DNA from: Amorphophallus konjac
Lineage: Eukaryota > Streptophyta > Magnoliopsida > Alismatales > Araceae
Direction of reading: 5' to 3'
Assembly (NCBI GenBank): GCA_022559845.1
Contig: CM040117.1
Span: 146,882,732 to 146,946,731 of the forward strand
Length of the DNA: 64,000 nt
A program made the translations under genes and the position numbers. Position 1 is the first letter of the stretch; each line of letters begins with the position of its first letter. This document shows, in pieces, positions 46,225 to 59,151 of the stretch. A model generated the notes under the pieces. The model saw only the letters and a list, made by a program, of their open reading frames with translations. It did no database searches and was not told where the DNA came from.

Positions 46225-48600
46225 CCAGTTTCCTTCCCCCCAATGGCCAGTTTATGGATACGAGTAAATGCATTTATCTTAAGCTAGCTCAATAGCAGTT
46301 AATAATTTATCGTAAAGTCTGTCAGTCTCAACTTATACAAGATTATTATGCCATTATTGCAGGAACGTCCCTTGACATGTTGCTTTATGTTCATTAATAG
46401 TTGCCAATCTTATCCATTGCCCATTCAATGTCACAAAATTATTATCTTTTTTAATGAAATCGCATATCTTTAATTAATCATGGAATGAAGGATTGGTCAA
46501 TCCAAATCAGGATTGGCAATGACTGATCCCAAGTACCTCTTTTTACTTATGTAAATACTTTTTTTCCAGTGGATTGGCTCAGTTCCATTAGTTTTGAAAG
46601 ATTACGGTGATCCAATCCGATCTGGATTAGACATACACGATCTGGGTGGTCGATTCGATTTGGACTTCCTTGATTTCCCAATACTTCTAGACAAATGTTT
46701 TTAACAACTTGAAAGCTTTTAAATTAGTATAAACCATGATTGAACCAAAACATCACAGCTTAATCACATGAAGTCACTAGCTCACGACAGACAATGGCAT
46801 TATATGTTCTAATCTCACTATTTCATTCCCCTATATTTTGTGTTGATACAATATTCAATTTTTTTTTTTTTGCTTTACAGCATGTTTTTTCTAAGTATTC
46901 TCACACCTTTACCCACTGTAAGTCTCTGGTTGCCCACAATAAATAAGAACATGTTTGAAGTGATCTCCTCCAGCCCATTCATTAATTGATTAATTATATG
47001 TCAGGACATTTTGCATTTCTTCTTGCCTACTTGAAAGTATTCTTTTTTAACCCTCCATTGATTGCAAAGTTGTTTCTAACTAAATTCTTAATCACAAATA
47101 TGTGGCATTCCATGGACATTTGTCAGCCCTGTGCAGTGAAGGGTTGTTCTTTTCTACCGGTGTGTAGCATACATTTTTCATCGTAGTTCCCTCATACTAG
47201 AACAAAGAAGGCAACATGCACTCTACCAATGGACTGAAAGTATCTTGAAATATTGTGGATCTTCACTCCTTGTCCATTTAGTCAGATTCAAAATGTAGTA
47301 AGATTTTCTAGGGATAATGAAGCCTAAAAAACCATGTAAAATGGTGATTCATGTATTCTGCCATGCATGCTCGAGTTCCCCAGATCCACACAAATATTTT
47401 TTTGCTAGCTGTCTGTTCAGATGCTTTTAAGTGAATGGTTATCTTAAGTCATCTTCTGTTGCACATTAATTGATCATAGTATTAGTTGATAACTAGTGGT
47501 GAAGGGTGAATATTTCCAGGCTTTCAATGACTCAAAACTCTCTAGAATATTGTTAGTAATAACAAAGAAATTTCTCTCTTATTCCTGAATTCCACCCTCT
47601 ACAAAATATAAGAAGATGTTTATTGATGAAGGAACTTGGACTTTCTTTAGAAAAGCATCATGTTTTGTTTCTTTCCCTACTCGTATTGTGTTATTTTATG
47701 TTTTTGCCTAAAATGGAAGCAGATCTAGACAAGTCCTCCCTTCTTGTTTTCTAATCTTTTTTTCTTTTTTTGGTCTCCCCTTGAACATTGGCATCTTGTT
47801 TTTTTCAGTTCCTGCCAAAGCAACAAGAAAGAAGCTGGATCAAGTCCTCCTTCCTTTCTGTCTCATACTTTCTATTCTCTTCAGCATGAAACTATATATT
47901 TGGTGTGAGTATTCTTTTCTTCCCTTCTCTTCTCTTCAACCTCCTTATCCTTTGTTGCTTGTGTTGCCTCATCTTCTGCTCCCTTTTTAAATTTGGAAGG
48001 TGATCTTTTGCTCCCTTATTTTGTTGTTCTTCCCTTCCAGCTTCTGATTATTTCCAATTTGTTTGTTGTTTTCTTGGTCATTGGAGAATGTGATAGTTTC
48101 CTATTGGTAATTTTGCAAAAAAAAAACAACCTTCTTGCTTGCATCATTAATTATAGGAAAATCACTCTTATATACATTGTTAATCAAAATAACACTCCTG
48201 TATGAATATAGGTGAAAAAGTACTCTTGTGGTTAATTGTCTAAGAAACACACGACGACGACGGGATAATGGAAGGGTATTTTTGCACTTGCATTTATGCA
48301 GTAGGGTTACATCTGCACTTACGTTGATGCATCAAGGTCATTTTCGCACAAAAATAAGGAAATATGTTAGGGACATCTTTTAGTTCTCTAGTTAGATTTT
48401 AACTCAAATTAGTTATATTTGAATTCTAACCATCCACCTCTCTTTGATATTTGCAAGGTTAATTACTTTTGTAAGAGTTAAAAGTCTTAAGAAATGCTCA
48501 GCAAAGTCGTGAGACTAGAGCATTCTTCAACCAGGTACGTACACATGTTAGATGTCTTTTTTTTTTCATTTAATAATGTACTTGAAACATATATGATGAT
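46225..48600. other. A/T-rich intergenic sequence, no gene seen
   Basis: Only short frames, none with a recognisable domain. Contains homopolymer T runs (46860-46870) and pyrimidine-rich blocks. Possibly unique host intergenic DNA. Confidence 0.4.
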
Positions 48601-48881
48601 ATGTGTATCACCGGACTTTCAAAACTAAGAAAGCTTTTGAAGGAATCTCACTAGATCTGTACTATATTTTCTGTATATTGTATTTCCTTGTTTAGGGACA
48701 TGATTGTCTCTGATTTAGTTTCTATTCTTGGGGCTGTACAGCATAATCTATTGCCCTTCTTTCTGTAACTCTGTATACCTATTTTTAGATGCCAAAGACA
48801 TCTATATATTGGAGCTCTGGGATCCCACGCAGGGACAGAGACATTACACCTAAGACTCTTATCTTTCTCTCTTGTTTGTCA

Positions 48882-48893
48882 TGGTATCAGAGC
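48882..48893 (+). other. Primer-binding site of the truncated copia element
   Basis: TGGTATCAGAGC, directly after TTGTTTGTCA, so a 5' LTR probably ends at 48881. The left border of that LTR (somewhere after about 48360) could not be placed because no 3' partner is present. Confidence 0.8.
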
Positions 48894-49241
48894 ACTAGGG
48901 TTCTTGGACCTACTGCTCCCCATCTGGGGTGTTGTCGACCCCACCTAGGGGTTCTGGTGCAGCCGCTCTTCCTCAGGGTCATCTGGAGTCTTTGACCCTG
49001 GTTTGGGTTCTTCCTAGAGTTGCTTCAAGGGAAGTTATGGTCACATCTGAACTCTGGTGCAGACATCACCTTGAAGGTATTTTGGTTGGATTTTTCCTAT
49101 CTCTTATTCTCTGTTTGAGAGTTGCCAAGGGCTTTAGGAGTTGTTGCAAGTTTCTTATTGAAATTGTGCAGTCCTGAGTAATAAGATTTTATATTTATCT
49201 ATGGTTTCTATCTGGACTGCATCTTCTTTGATTTCGTAGTT

Positions 49242-49786
49242 GTGATGGAGGCCATTACTAAAACTGCTGTGATTCGTGAAGTGTTCAATGGAAAAAATTA
49301 TTTTTTGTGGGAGTTCAGCCTAAGGTGCTTTGTTATGGGTCAAGAACTGTTGGGTTTTCTGGATGGTAGTGAAGAAGAACCTGATGAAGGAAAAGAAAAT
49401 GAGAAGGCACTAAAGGCATGGAAGAAAAATAATGCTAAAGTGATGAGTTGGATTATAAGCACTGTAGAGCCTCATATTGGCATAAATTTGAGGTCACATA
49501 CCACTGCTGCTAACATGTGGCACTTTCTGAAAAAAAACCTATCATCAAGATAATGCATCTAGAAAATATAATCTTGGTCTTGAAATTGCTGAGTTTACTC
49601 AAGGGACTAAGACTGTCCAAGAGTACTATTCTGAATTCATGAATATATGGATTGAATACAATAATATTACTTATGCAAGTGTTCCTGCAGAAGCCTTGAA
49701 GGCAGTCCAAGATTTGCAAGAGAAAAATATGCGGGACCAGGTCCTTATGAGGCTACGACCTGAGTTTAAAACTGTCGGGTAATCTG
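49242..49786 (+). pseudogene. Gag of the truncated copia element
   Basis: Starts at ATG 49242-49244 (the next codon is also ATG in the shifted frame). The copia-type opening VFNGKNYFLWEFSLRCFVMG is followed by WIISTVEPHIGINLRS. A frameshift lies in an eight-A run near 49528-49537. The gag domain continues in another frame (EYYSEFMNIWIEYNN). A second shift near 49778 restores the frame used by pol. Coding identity is clear; the gene is broken at two places. Confidence 0.82.
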
Positions 49787-51721
49787 ATGAATAGAAAGCC
49801 AGTTCCTGATCTTGCTGAGTGTTTTCAAGAAATTCTTCGTGAAGAACAACGCATTTTGTCAGTTGAAACTGTAGACAAAGCAAAAGTTGTCTACACCACA
49901 TATCTTGCATTTCTGTCCCGGGACAATGAGAAACCTAGAATCAGAGATGTGCAAGAATTGCAATGCTTTTCATGTCAAAAATATGGTCACCTTGCTCGTG
50001 ACTGTAAAGAGAAATTTTGTAGATACTGCAAGAAGGGAGGGCATATCTTAACTGAATGCAGAAGACGACCTCAGAACCGTGGAGGAAAGGCTTATCATAC
50101 CAGAGTTGATACTGCTACAGCTTCAGCTCCTTCTGTCACCACTATTGGTAACAACCTGATCACCCCTGAATCAATTCAGGCCATGATACAGTCTGCTCTT
50201 TCTGCCATGGGAGTTTTAGGTACACAATCTTCTAAGACCTGGTATTTAGATTCTGGGGCCACCAACCATATGACATCTTCTTCAAAAACACTTTCCTCTC
50301 TTTCTCCTTACTGTGGACAATCTGGAGTTTGCATGGCTGATGGGAATAGTCTTCCTATCAAGGGGATGGGTAACATTCAGTCCAAAACCTTGCACCTTTC
50401 TAATGTTTTCCATGTACCCCAGCTCTCTACTAATTTGATTTCTGTCGGACAGCTTGTTGACAACCACTGTAATGTAATCTTCTCACCTTCTGGCTGTACT
50501 GTCCAGGACCTGAGATCAGGGAAGATAATCGGGAGAGGGGCTAGGCATGGACGTCTCTTTACGGTGGATCACATCCTTCCGACGCCATCTGCATTTTCCG
50601 CCTCTCATGAAGTTGTATCAGATAAATGGTTGCTTTGGCACCGTAGACTAGGACATCCTCATTCAAATAAACTGTTGTTGATGTTAAAGCATGGTTTGCT
50701 TACCCATAGTTCAAAAATTCCACGACCCTTTCCTCCTTGTTTCAGTTGTTGCCAAGGAAAGAGCAAGGCTCTTCCATTTCCTTTGAGTAATCATGAATCT
50801 AAGTCATCCTTTGAACTTGTCCATTCTGATGTATGGGGTTTTGCTCCTATTGTCTCATCTTCCGGCTATAAATACTTTGTGACATTTATCGATGATTTCA
50901 GTTGGTTCACTTGGATCTATCTTTTACGAGCAAAATCTGATATTTTATCTTGTTTCCAAGCCTTCGTCTCCATGGTTAACACCAAATTTGGCACACATAT
51001 CAAAACCTTGCGTTCCGACTCGGGGGGAGAATATATGTCAAATAAATTTCAATTGTTTCTTCAAGAAAAGGGAATTACATCTCAGCGATCTTGCCCTCAT
51101 AACCCACAGCAGAATGGAATTGCTGAACGTAAAAATAGACATATCCTTGAGGTCACCCGCACTATTCTTCTTGATGTTGCGGTGCCTCCCACTTTTTGGG
51201 ATGAGGCTGTACGCATTGTTGTGTTTCTCATCAATCGTCAGATTTCGCCAAAATTGGGAAACATCAGTCCCTATTTTAAATTTTTTGACGAGCAGCCCAA
51301 TTACAACAAGCTCCATCCCTTTGGCTGTATTTGTTTTGTTCACCTACCCTCTCTTGAACGTCATAAGCTTTCAACTCAGGCCGTTCGGTGTGTATTTTTG
51401 GGTTATGCCGTAAACCAAAAAGGGTTTCGCTGCTACGATCCAGAAAAGAAACGTATTCGGGTCTCCCGTAATGTCATTTTCTTTGATCACCACTTCTTCT
51501 ATTCTCACCATCCTCTCTTGTCTCCTAAAGTCTCATCTGTCCTTATTCCTTTATTTGATACAATTTCAGAGGTGGAATCTTCAGACAAATTCAAGAAAGG
51601 TCTGCTCTACGAGCGCCGACGTCCACTCACAGAACCAACTGTCCCCACGAATGGGCTCTTACCTGTTTCTACGGTTGCTGGTCCAGCCGAACCTCTCTCC
51701 CTTCCTCAATATGGAGCTTGA
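49787..51721 (+). pseudogene. Zinc knuckles, protease and integrase of a copia element, cut before reverse transcriptase
   Basis: An open frame of 644 codons. Two adjacent zinc knuckles (CFSCQKYGHLARDC, CRYCKKGGHILTEC) at residues 63-91. Protease WYLDSGATNHM at about 152-162. GAG-pre-integrase HRRLGHPHSNK at about 285. Integrase core with the three acidic positions in HSDVWG (about 346), SDSGGEY (about 410) and NGIAERKNR (about 445). The C-terminal integrase part ends near LSLPQYGA, and a stop follows. No YVDD reverse transcriptase or RNase H occurs downstream before unrelated repeats, and no 3' LTR is found. The open frame suggests a comparatively young truncation. As the Gag-Pol is incomplete I class it as a pseudogene. 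Confidence 0.88.
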
Positions 51722-52521
51722 GATTGACTTCCATAGGGGTGTCAATCGGAGATTTATGCTATAACTGAGCGAGAGAAATAAGATCATCAGATCTGACATC
51801 TCTTGTTTGTCAATGTGTTCTTCACATTCCACGTCTTTCGCAGGACCTCCAAGTTGCGGGATCAGATTTGAAGAAGATGTCTCCCCCCGTGTCCACTTGT
51901 TATTTCATTGGCCACCGAGCACAAGTGTCGTTGTCGCCACAGGCTCTGGCATCAGAAAATCCTCGTTTAGCCGACTACTCAGAAGAGCCCACATGTGTTT
52001 CTACTCCCAGGTCCCCAACAAAACAAAGGACTACAATTTCAGGTTCTTCAGTACCTCAACGGCGCCCGGATGGATACTCCTTTTTACAGCTCCTTCCCTT
52101 CAGCAGCTCAGCAGGAACTCCGGGATATGCATGGGAAGCTACATGGGATTACATCAAGGCCACCAACGTAGGCCCCATGGCTGAACTGGAAGGCTTTGAC
52201 CAAGAGAATGCAAGGGAAGGGGTGAACAACAACTTGCAACAACTCAGACCAGGTCACAGAGGGGGTTTGACAAAGCTCAAGTAATAGTCCTTTTTAAGAA
52301 GCAAGACGTCCCGGTGTTAAAACTGTGAGAGCCATAACCCAGGGTGTTCTCCCTTCGGAGGAAGGACGATCGGGAAATATTGATAGCAGTGTGAAGCATT
52401 CTTTACCCATAAATGGTGGCGCTTTTACTGGATCCTAATTCTGTTCCTTATGGCCCCCTTTTGACGGAGAGTTATCCCCCGTTTACTCCGGGGATAACTC
52501 TCATTTTATCTTTTTTTTTTT
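51722..52521. other. Non-coding tail after the truncated copia, no gene assigned
   Basis: An open stretch of 138 codons (51868-52284) shows no recognisable domain and its composition is ordinary. It may be part of the sequence that replaced the copia 3' half. Confidence 0.3.
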
Positions 52522-55002
52522 ACTTTGATAAAGGAATAAAGATAATCGAGTTAGAACGAAGGATGTCTATCGTCTAACTCGAATAATTTGACCCACCTAA
52601 ATAGGTGGAATAATAACTTAGTCATATTATTATTTTACTATTTTCCTCTCCACATTCTCTCTCTCTCACTTTATTTCTCTCTACGTGCTCTCCTTCTTTA
52701 CATTTTCTCTCTCTCTAGTTCATTTATTAAAATAAATAAAATAATAGTCATTTTATTAAAAATATTTATTATATTATTATTTGATATCTATTTCTCTTTC
52801 TCTCTCTACTCTCACTCTCTCTACCTTCTCTCTCTCACTCACACTAATTTATTAAAATATTTAAAATAATAATTATGTTATTAAATTAATTAAAATAATA
52901 ATTATTTATTATTATTATTAAATATCTATTTCTCTTTCATTAAGTTCTCTCTCTTTCACCATAAGAAAAAGTGACATTTTCGACGGATAGTTTTCATCGG
53001 AAATTCCGTCGAAAACAGTTTTTCCGACGGAATATCGACGGAAACCGTCCGTCAGGTATTCATTGCCGCGACTTTCCGACAGAATCATTATCCATCGGAA
53101 TTCCGTCAGAAAATCAAAAATTTTGTCTGAGAAAAAGTGACATTTCCGACGGATAGTTTTCATCGAAAATTCCGTCAGAAACATTTTTCCCCACAGAATA
53201 CCAACGGAAACCGTCCGTCAGGTATTCATTATCGTGACTTTCCGACAGAATCGTTATCCATCAGAATTCCGTCGGTATTTTTCGACGAAAAATTAGTAGA
53301 TGAAAATTTCGTCTGAGAAAAAACGGCATTTCCGATGGATAGTTTTCGTCAGAAATTCCATTGGAAATAGTTTTTCCGACGGAGTTACGACGGAATACCT
53401 ATGGAAATCGTCCGTCGGGTATTCATTATCGTGACTTTCCGATAGAATCGTTATCCATCGGAATTCCGTCGGCATTTTTCGACGAAAAATTAGTAGACGG
53501 AAATTCCGTATGAGAAAAAGCGGCATTTCCGACGGACAGTTTTCGTCGGACATTCCGTCAGAAACAATTTTTCCAACGAGTTACGATGGAATACCAATGG
53601 AAACCGTCCGTCGGGTATTCATTGTCATGACTTTCCGACAGAATCGTTATCCATCGGAATTTCGGTGATATTTTTCGACGAAAAATTAGTAGACGGAAAT
53701 TCTGTCTGAGAAAAAGCGGCATTTCTGACGGATAGTTTTCGTTGGACATTCCGTCAAAAATAATTTTTTCGACGGAATACCGACGGAAACCGTCCATCGA
53801 GTATTCATTATCGTGACTTTCCGACAAAATCGTTATCCATCGGAATTCCGTCGACATTTTACGACGAAAAATTAGTAGATGAAAATTTCCACTAAGAAAA
53901 AGCGGCATTTTCGACGGACAGTTTTCGTCGAAAATTCCACCGGAAATAGCTTTTCCGACGGAATTACGACGGATTACCGACGGAAACCGTCCGTCGGGTA
54001 TTCATTGTCGTGACTTTCCGACAGAATCGTTATCCATCAGAATTCCGTCGGCATTTTCCGACGGAAAATTAGTAGACGGAAATTCCGTCTGAGAAAAAGC
54101 GGCATTTCCGACGGACAGTTTTTGTCAGAAATTCCACCAGAAATAGTTTTTCCGACGGAATACCAACGGAAATCGTCCGCCGGGTATTCATTGTCGTGAC
54201 TTTCCGACAGAATCGTTATCCATCGGAATTCTATCGATATTTTCCGACGAAAAATTAGTAGACAAAAATTCCGTTTGAGAAAAAGCGGCATTTCCAACGG
54301 ACAGTTTTCGTTGGAAATTCCGTCAGAAACAATTTTTCCGACGAAATTACGACAGAATTCCAATGGAAACCATCCACGAGGTATTCATTGTCGTGACTTT
54401 CCGATAGAATCGTTATCCATCGGAATTTCGTCGACATTTTTTGACGGAAAATTATTAGACGGAAATTCCGTATGTACTATTTTTGCGACGGACGCCGCTT
54501 TCCGTCGAAAATTCTGTCGGAACGTATTCCGGCGAAAAATTTGTTCGTCGGCAATTCCATCCCTAAATTTATTTTTTAAAATAAATTACGTTCATATATT
54601 TTTCGAGAGACACTGTAATCCGTCGATGATTCCGTCAGAATATTTTTGTCGAAAAAACATTTTCATCGGAATATTTCTCTCATTTATTTATTAACATAAA
54701 TAATTATTATTATTATTTTATTAAGAATATTTGTTAATATTATTATTTGATATCTATTTTAATATCTATTTAGAGTATTATTTATTAAAATAAGATTAAA
54801 ATAAGGTTAGAATTAGAGGGGCATTTAAGAGAATCTCTATAGTTAACCCACTTTTTATCCCTCGATACAACCAAAGCAAGTGGAATTAAAGAGAAGTTAA
54901 TCTCCTTTTAACTCATTGCCTACCAAAGTAAATGAGACTAAGTGAGGAGACAGACTAATCCTGGAGGGATATCCCTCCATTTGTATATTCCTCTATCAAA
55001 GA
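52522..55002. mobile_element. 2.5 kb element with CTTTGATARAGGAATA inverted ends
   Basis: Left end ACTTTGATAAAGGAATA (from 52522), right end TATTCCTCTATCAAAGAG (to about 55002): matching inverted termini with one internal mismatch. A/T-rich and CT-rich flanks inside both ends share TTATTATTTGATATCTATTT (52777 and 54738). The middle is an array of TTCCGACGGA repeats. No transposase is encoded, so it would be non-autonomous. No clear target duplication. Confidence 0.55.
52957..54560. repeat. Array of eight units rich in TTCCGACGGA palindromes (CACTA-like subterminal repeats)
   Basis: Units beginning GAGAAAAAGCGGCATTTCCG start at 52963, 53129, 53315, 53512, 53708, 53894, 54091 and 54277. Each contains several TTTCCGACGGA / TCCGTCGGAAA inverted motifs and a TATTCATTGTCGTGACTTTC segment. 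The array begins CACCATAAGAAAAA, which resembles the CACTA...AGAAAA termini of plant CACTA transposons; such elements often carry subterminal repeats of this kind. No matching inverted end was found on the right. The minus-strand frames across it are repeat products. Confidence 0.8.
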
Positions 55003-55510
55003 GGGGCTATTAAGGAGATGCCAAATAACCGTGATCTGATGCTCCCAACTGTTGGATAACCCCGTAGAGATATATAAAAAATATATATAACAAAACAAGT
55101 TTAGAATTAGAGGGCATACCTCGCAGTAGAAACAGAATGTACACATGTACCAACGGCAGTGGAAGTAGAAACATGTACATACTTTCGTCATCCGAGTATA
55201 AAGTTGGTTACCAGAGTCGACCCCTACCAGTGAATCATCACAGAGTCACAAAGTCGGCTACTAGAGTCGACTCCAAGGGTCCACACTCTAAATTTAGGGA
55301 CTACGGTGATGCTTTCTCCCAAAGACAGATTACAATTGTAACAGGATTGGGACAATCCGTGACTACCACCGTAAGTGATGTCAGATCACCGACGCACTAT
55401 TCTCGTCGTTCCGTTTAAAATACATAAAGGAGAAAGACGAGGAGAGAGGAGCAGAGAGAGATCAAGAGTGGAACTACCACAGTCATCAACGGAGCTATGC
55501 TCTCGGGGCC
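55003..55510. other. Non-coding interval, no gene seen
   Basis: Contains GAGTCGAC words near 55216 and 55263 (CCAGAGTCGACCCC, CTAGAGTCGACTCC), similar to LTR U3 words elsewhere. No frame with a domain. Confidence 0.35.
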
Positions 55511-55725
55511 ACTTTGATAAAGGGGTAAATTAGGGGAGGGTAAGCCACCCCGGGTGGCTCACCCCTAACCCATCTCGGTTAATTTATTCCACCATTCTAG
55601 TTGGAGTGAAAAAATCTAAACTTATCCCTAATCAACTCCGATTATGATAAAAATAACCAAATCAAGATTAAGTCGTCCCATACGAGATAACTCACCCTAA
55701 CCTGACTTGCCTTTTTATTAAAGTG
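55511..55725. mobile_element. Small MITE with CACTTTGATAAAGG-like ends
   Basis: About 215 bp. Left end CACTTTGATAAAGGGG, right end CCTTTTTATTAAAGTG (inverted, a few mismatches; similarity extends about 35 bp inwards). It contains the palindrome AGCCACCCCGGGTGGCT near 55541. Ends resemble those of 52522-55002, so probably the same family. Confidence 0.55.
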
Positions 55726-58468
55726 ACCCTCAAGGTTCTACGGGCACACCCGTATCCTCATATTCACTCTCTCACTTCTACTTACCTCCTACACATGACG
55801 CCAGAATCCGTAAACGGGACTCCAAAGTACACACCGTCGACCAAATCCCATCGCGATTCCCATCCGACAACATGGCGCTCCACGTAGACGTCTACACACC
55901 CTAGAGAGAGAGAGGGGAAACCACCGGCATAACCTCCCCATTCTAACTCCTTTTTTTTCTCTCACATGTTGAAGACCCTGCGAAGGACTATTTTATACAA
56001 GAGGAATAGAGGGAGAGAAAGTGGGCGGTGCAAGGCGGTGGAGTGGAGGTGTCGCGAAGAGGAGGGAGAGAACGAGAAAGATCGCGAGAGAGGGAGAGAA
56101 GAGGGGGAGCACGGCACGGCGTGGCGCGAGCGCGGGCAGCACGGGCTCGGCGGGCGCGCTCAGCCCAAATGGGCGCCGACACCCATTAACACCAACAATA
56201 ACCTGCGGGGTTCTTGTGATATAAAAAGTGAATCTGCAGAAAGACGGCACGAGTACCGTGTGAAGGTGTGATTGGATGGTTAGAATGCGAGGGTGTGGAG
56301 TTTCGGGTGAAGTTCCTTACCTGGTTCAGCTTCAAAGCCACAATGCAAGAGAGAGGAGTGGTGAGTGAAGTCATTGGTGTTCCTGATTGATGAAACCGCA
56401 AGCTTTAGTCGATCAGCTTGTTGATGCTTCCATGGACAAGAGCTGTAGTAGCAGGGAGGAGGTGGATGATGACGTCTGCAATGGCAAAAGCATCGATAAA
56501 GAACAGTATGCGCAACGCGCTGTCTGCATCGAGGGGTGGCATCTCCGATTAGGGTTTCCCGGTCATTACCTATTTTTGCTGTAAATTTTTTTTTCCCCCT
56601 GAGCATGGTAATTTTGTGAGGATCATCTGCGATCACCGGGCCAGGACTTCTCCTTTAGTTCTCAAGTTTGTTTAGAATCTCCGAGGAACCTTCACCACGG
56701 TGATTCAAATTCGTTGCAGTATGTGATCTGATTTTTTTCTCTCTTTTATCCTCTAATTCACCAACTCTGAAATTAAGATGGGATGTCCTCCGCCGAGAGA
56801 TTTGGTACCATAATACTTCAATTTAGTTGCGGCCTCTGCTCTGACTTCTCTCCTTCATGCTCTCTATTTCCCAACTCCGAAATTTATATGGAATGCCTTC
56901 TACAGAGGTACTTGGACACCTTTTGAAACTCAAAAGTAGTGATATTTGCCGCACACCATGGTTTGCAATTTGTGCCCAGTCATTTTTAATAGAAATCGCA
57001 TGTCCTAAGCAGTTCTCTATAAAAAAATCTCACTTCTGTTTCTTTTCCCAACGTTCGGGATATTTAAAACTAAAAGCTAAGGTTACCCTTCACATAATAA
57101 TAAGGTTGCCAATTCATGCTTGGAACTTTGTTAGGAACTGAAGAATGTTGCGTTGCGGTCATTAGTTGTTGTTGCACAGGTTGAGATGCCACTTGTTAAG
57201 GATTGCAATGCCCTGAAAGTATTAAAAGATTAAAATTTAAAAAAAAACGGAGGAAATTGAAATTGATGAAATGATTCAAAGATTTTGAACGCTTGCTTGT
57301 TTAAGTCTTTTTTATCTCTCAGCGCTCATCGTGCAACCTCGAGAAAATTGTTCCCTGCGGTCGACATCGCCAAATGAAGGTGGCCCAGCTATATTCTGAT
57401 CAGAGTTTATGAAAGAAAGAAAAAGAATAACAGGATTTGTTTGGGAAGAAAGAATCCCCTTCGACATTTGTTTTATGTTAGAAAAATGGTGATGCAAAAT
57501 CTACCACGGATGGATATGGCTTATGCGACGATGGTGGCAATCCGTTTTCTGTTCCTCACCGGTGAAGGATAGCAGCATATCATAGAGGGCAACATGCAGT
57601 AGCTAGCATCATGAACAGCAACATGAAGGCTCTTGGCAGTTATGCTATGTGACATCCATACAAATGGTAAAAACCTACTCGTAATATAATTTTTGCATCA
57701 CATGGAAATGTACGTCCAAACAATCAAGACAAATTATACATAATTTCCTGCAATTTGACGTTAGTGTTTATGACAACAACATGAAATCATGTATATATGC
57801 TCCAAGGAAAGAATACTGCTGACTGCTCTGTTGTAGCATAAATTATGCTCTGAGCTTCGAGACTGGCTTAATGGAGACTGCCTCATGGATTGTGCTGATC
57901 TTCAATCATTCATAAGACTCATGGATTGATTTGGCCCTAAACCCACACTCGTGGTATCATCAGAATATACAGTGAATTGTATGCTAACCATCCCCATTCA
58001 GAATGTCTTTATAATCAATTACATAGAAGCTTTATACAGCATCAAATTAACCCACACAAGCCACACCCTCAAAGGAACAACCGCTGGCCAATTTGCAAAC
58101 AAACAAGTACGAGGTTAAATTGTGGATCAAATTGATCCATGGAATATCATCCCGAGTTCCTTCAATAGCATGAATGTCCACCCTTTTAGTGAACAATATC
58201 AGGATGTTAGTAGCTACAGATGCACAGGATAAAAAAAAAACAAGTTATCCAGGTTGAGTACCATCCAGGTTTGAGAACTGCCAAATTATGACAATTAAGA
58301 TCAGGACACAACTCCTATGTGGCAGCAACACGAGGAGAAACAGATCTTAACCATAATTTATGTCGCTCTGTTGGCCAATTTACTGGTCAGAGTACTGGCT
58401 CGAATGTTCCCATTGCCACACTGCTACATATGCACTAGGCTTCGCATCAGAAGTGCAACGACTTATTA
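55726..58468. other. Probable host intergenic or untranslated sequence, no gene assigned
   Basis: A GC-rich patch with GCGCGAGC/GGGCGC words at 56000-56180 and a 65-codon plus frame at 56387-56584 (MKPQALVDQLVDASMDKSC) look more gene-like than the surrounding repeats, but no domain is recognised. The stretch just left of 58469 would be the 3' untranslated region of the minus-strand gene. Confidence 0.35.
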
Positions 58469-59151
58469 CTATGCTGTTTCATCGTTAACAACCTCTTCAA
58501 ACGCCAGTGCAATGTATTCAGCGAGGCTTCCCTGAGAATGAGACACTGAGGCAGCCTCCCCAACTTTCACCCTTTTTGTCCTAATTGATTCCGGAAGCCA
58601 GGATTTCAGAGAGTCTGCGGTCATCTGCTTAGTTTTAGGCTCAAGTATACAACCAACAACAGGTTCTAATTTATCCCAGGGGTCCAGAACCATCAGCTTG
58701 CAGAAGAACATCCCTGGGAATTCACGAGCCGAGAATGACTCCTTGGAGACTCGCCCTCCTCGGCTGCGGCCCCTTCCTGAGCAAGGGCTTTGATAGTTCC
58801 CTGGCTGCCAACTACTGCCTCTACCTGAATTAACGATCGGGCTACCTCTCCCTGGATTAGCACACAGGCCGCCTCTTCCTGGGTCAGCACTTGGGCTAAC
58901 TCCTTGTCCAAAACCAGGACTTCCAGAAATGCCCCTTGACGAACTGAGAAGAGGTCCAGAAACTGAAGTGCTGCCAGACATACCAACAGAAGTATGCCCT
59001 GAGAAAGGTCCAACCACGCCAACTGGGCTCCTCCAAAGACCATACTGTTGAACAGGTGATCGCGTCACATACGATCCCTGATGTGGAGAATAACCAACCT
59101 GAAAATGGATTCCAGGAAAAGGAGTAGGTGTCATATAATGTGTCCCTTGCC
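58469..59151 (-). CDS. Last exon of a probable host gene, SICKLE-like Gly/Ser/Pro-rich protein
   Basis: About 227 codons, open and undamaged, on the minus strand. A splice acceptor (TTCTGCAG|GG) ends at 59152, so the coding exon starts at 59151 and continues in frame into GQGTHYMTPTPFPGIHF. The first half is rich in Gly, Ser and Pro with RGG-like pieces (GRGSPIVNSGRGSSW, GRGRSRGGR). The C-terminal part is more ordered: MVLDPWDKLEPVVG, LKSWLPESIRTKR and SLAEYIALAFEEV, then stop at 58469-58471. From memory this layout (DPW-LEPV, WLPxSxRTKK, SLAEYL) resembles plant SICKLE, a proline-rich protein linked to microRNA processing and splicing; this is inference. Upstream exons are not found before 59634, where a retrotransposon LTR begins. 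Confidence 0.55.

Noticed and set aside
51801..51814. TCTCTTGTTTGTCA as the 3' LTR end of the truncated copia (matches the end before the primer site at 48882)
   Set aside because: The match is 14 bases only; upstream sequence does not align with the presumed 5' LTR.
53558..54437. Minus-strand frames with repeated FRRK and ILSESHDNEY
   Set aside because: Translations of the TTCCGACGGA repeat array, open in several registers.
56387..56584. Small host gene of 65 codons
   Set aside because: Somewhat protein-like composition but no domain, no splice or promoter support; kept only as a remark.
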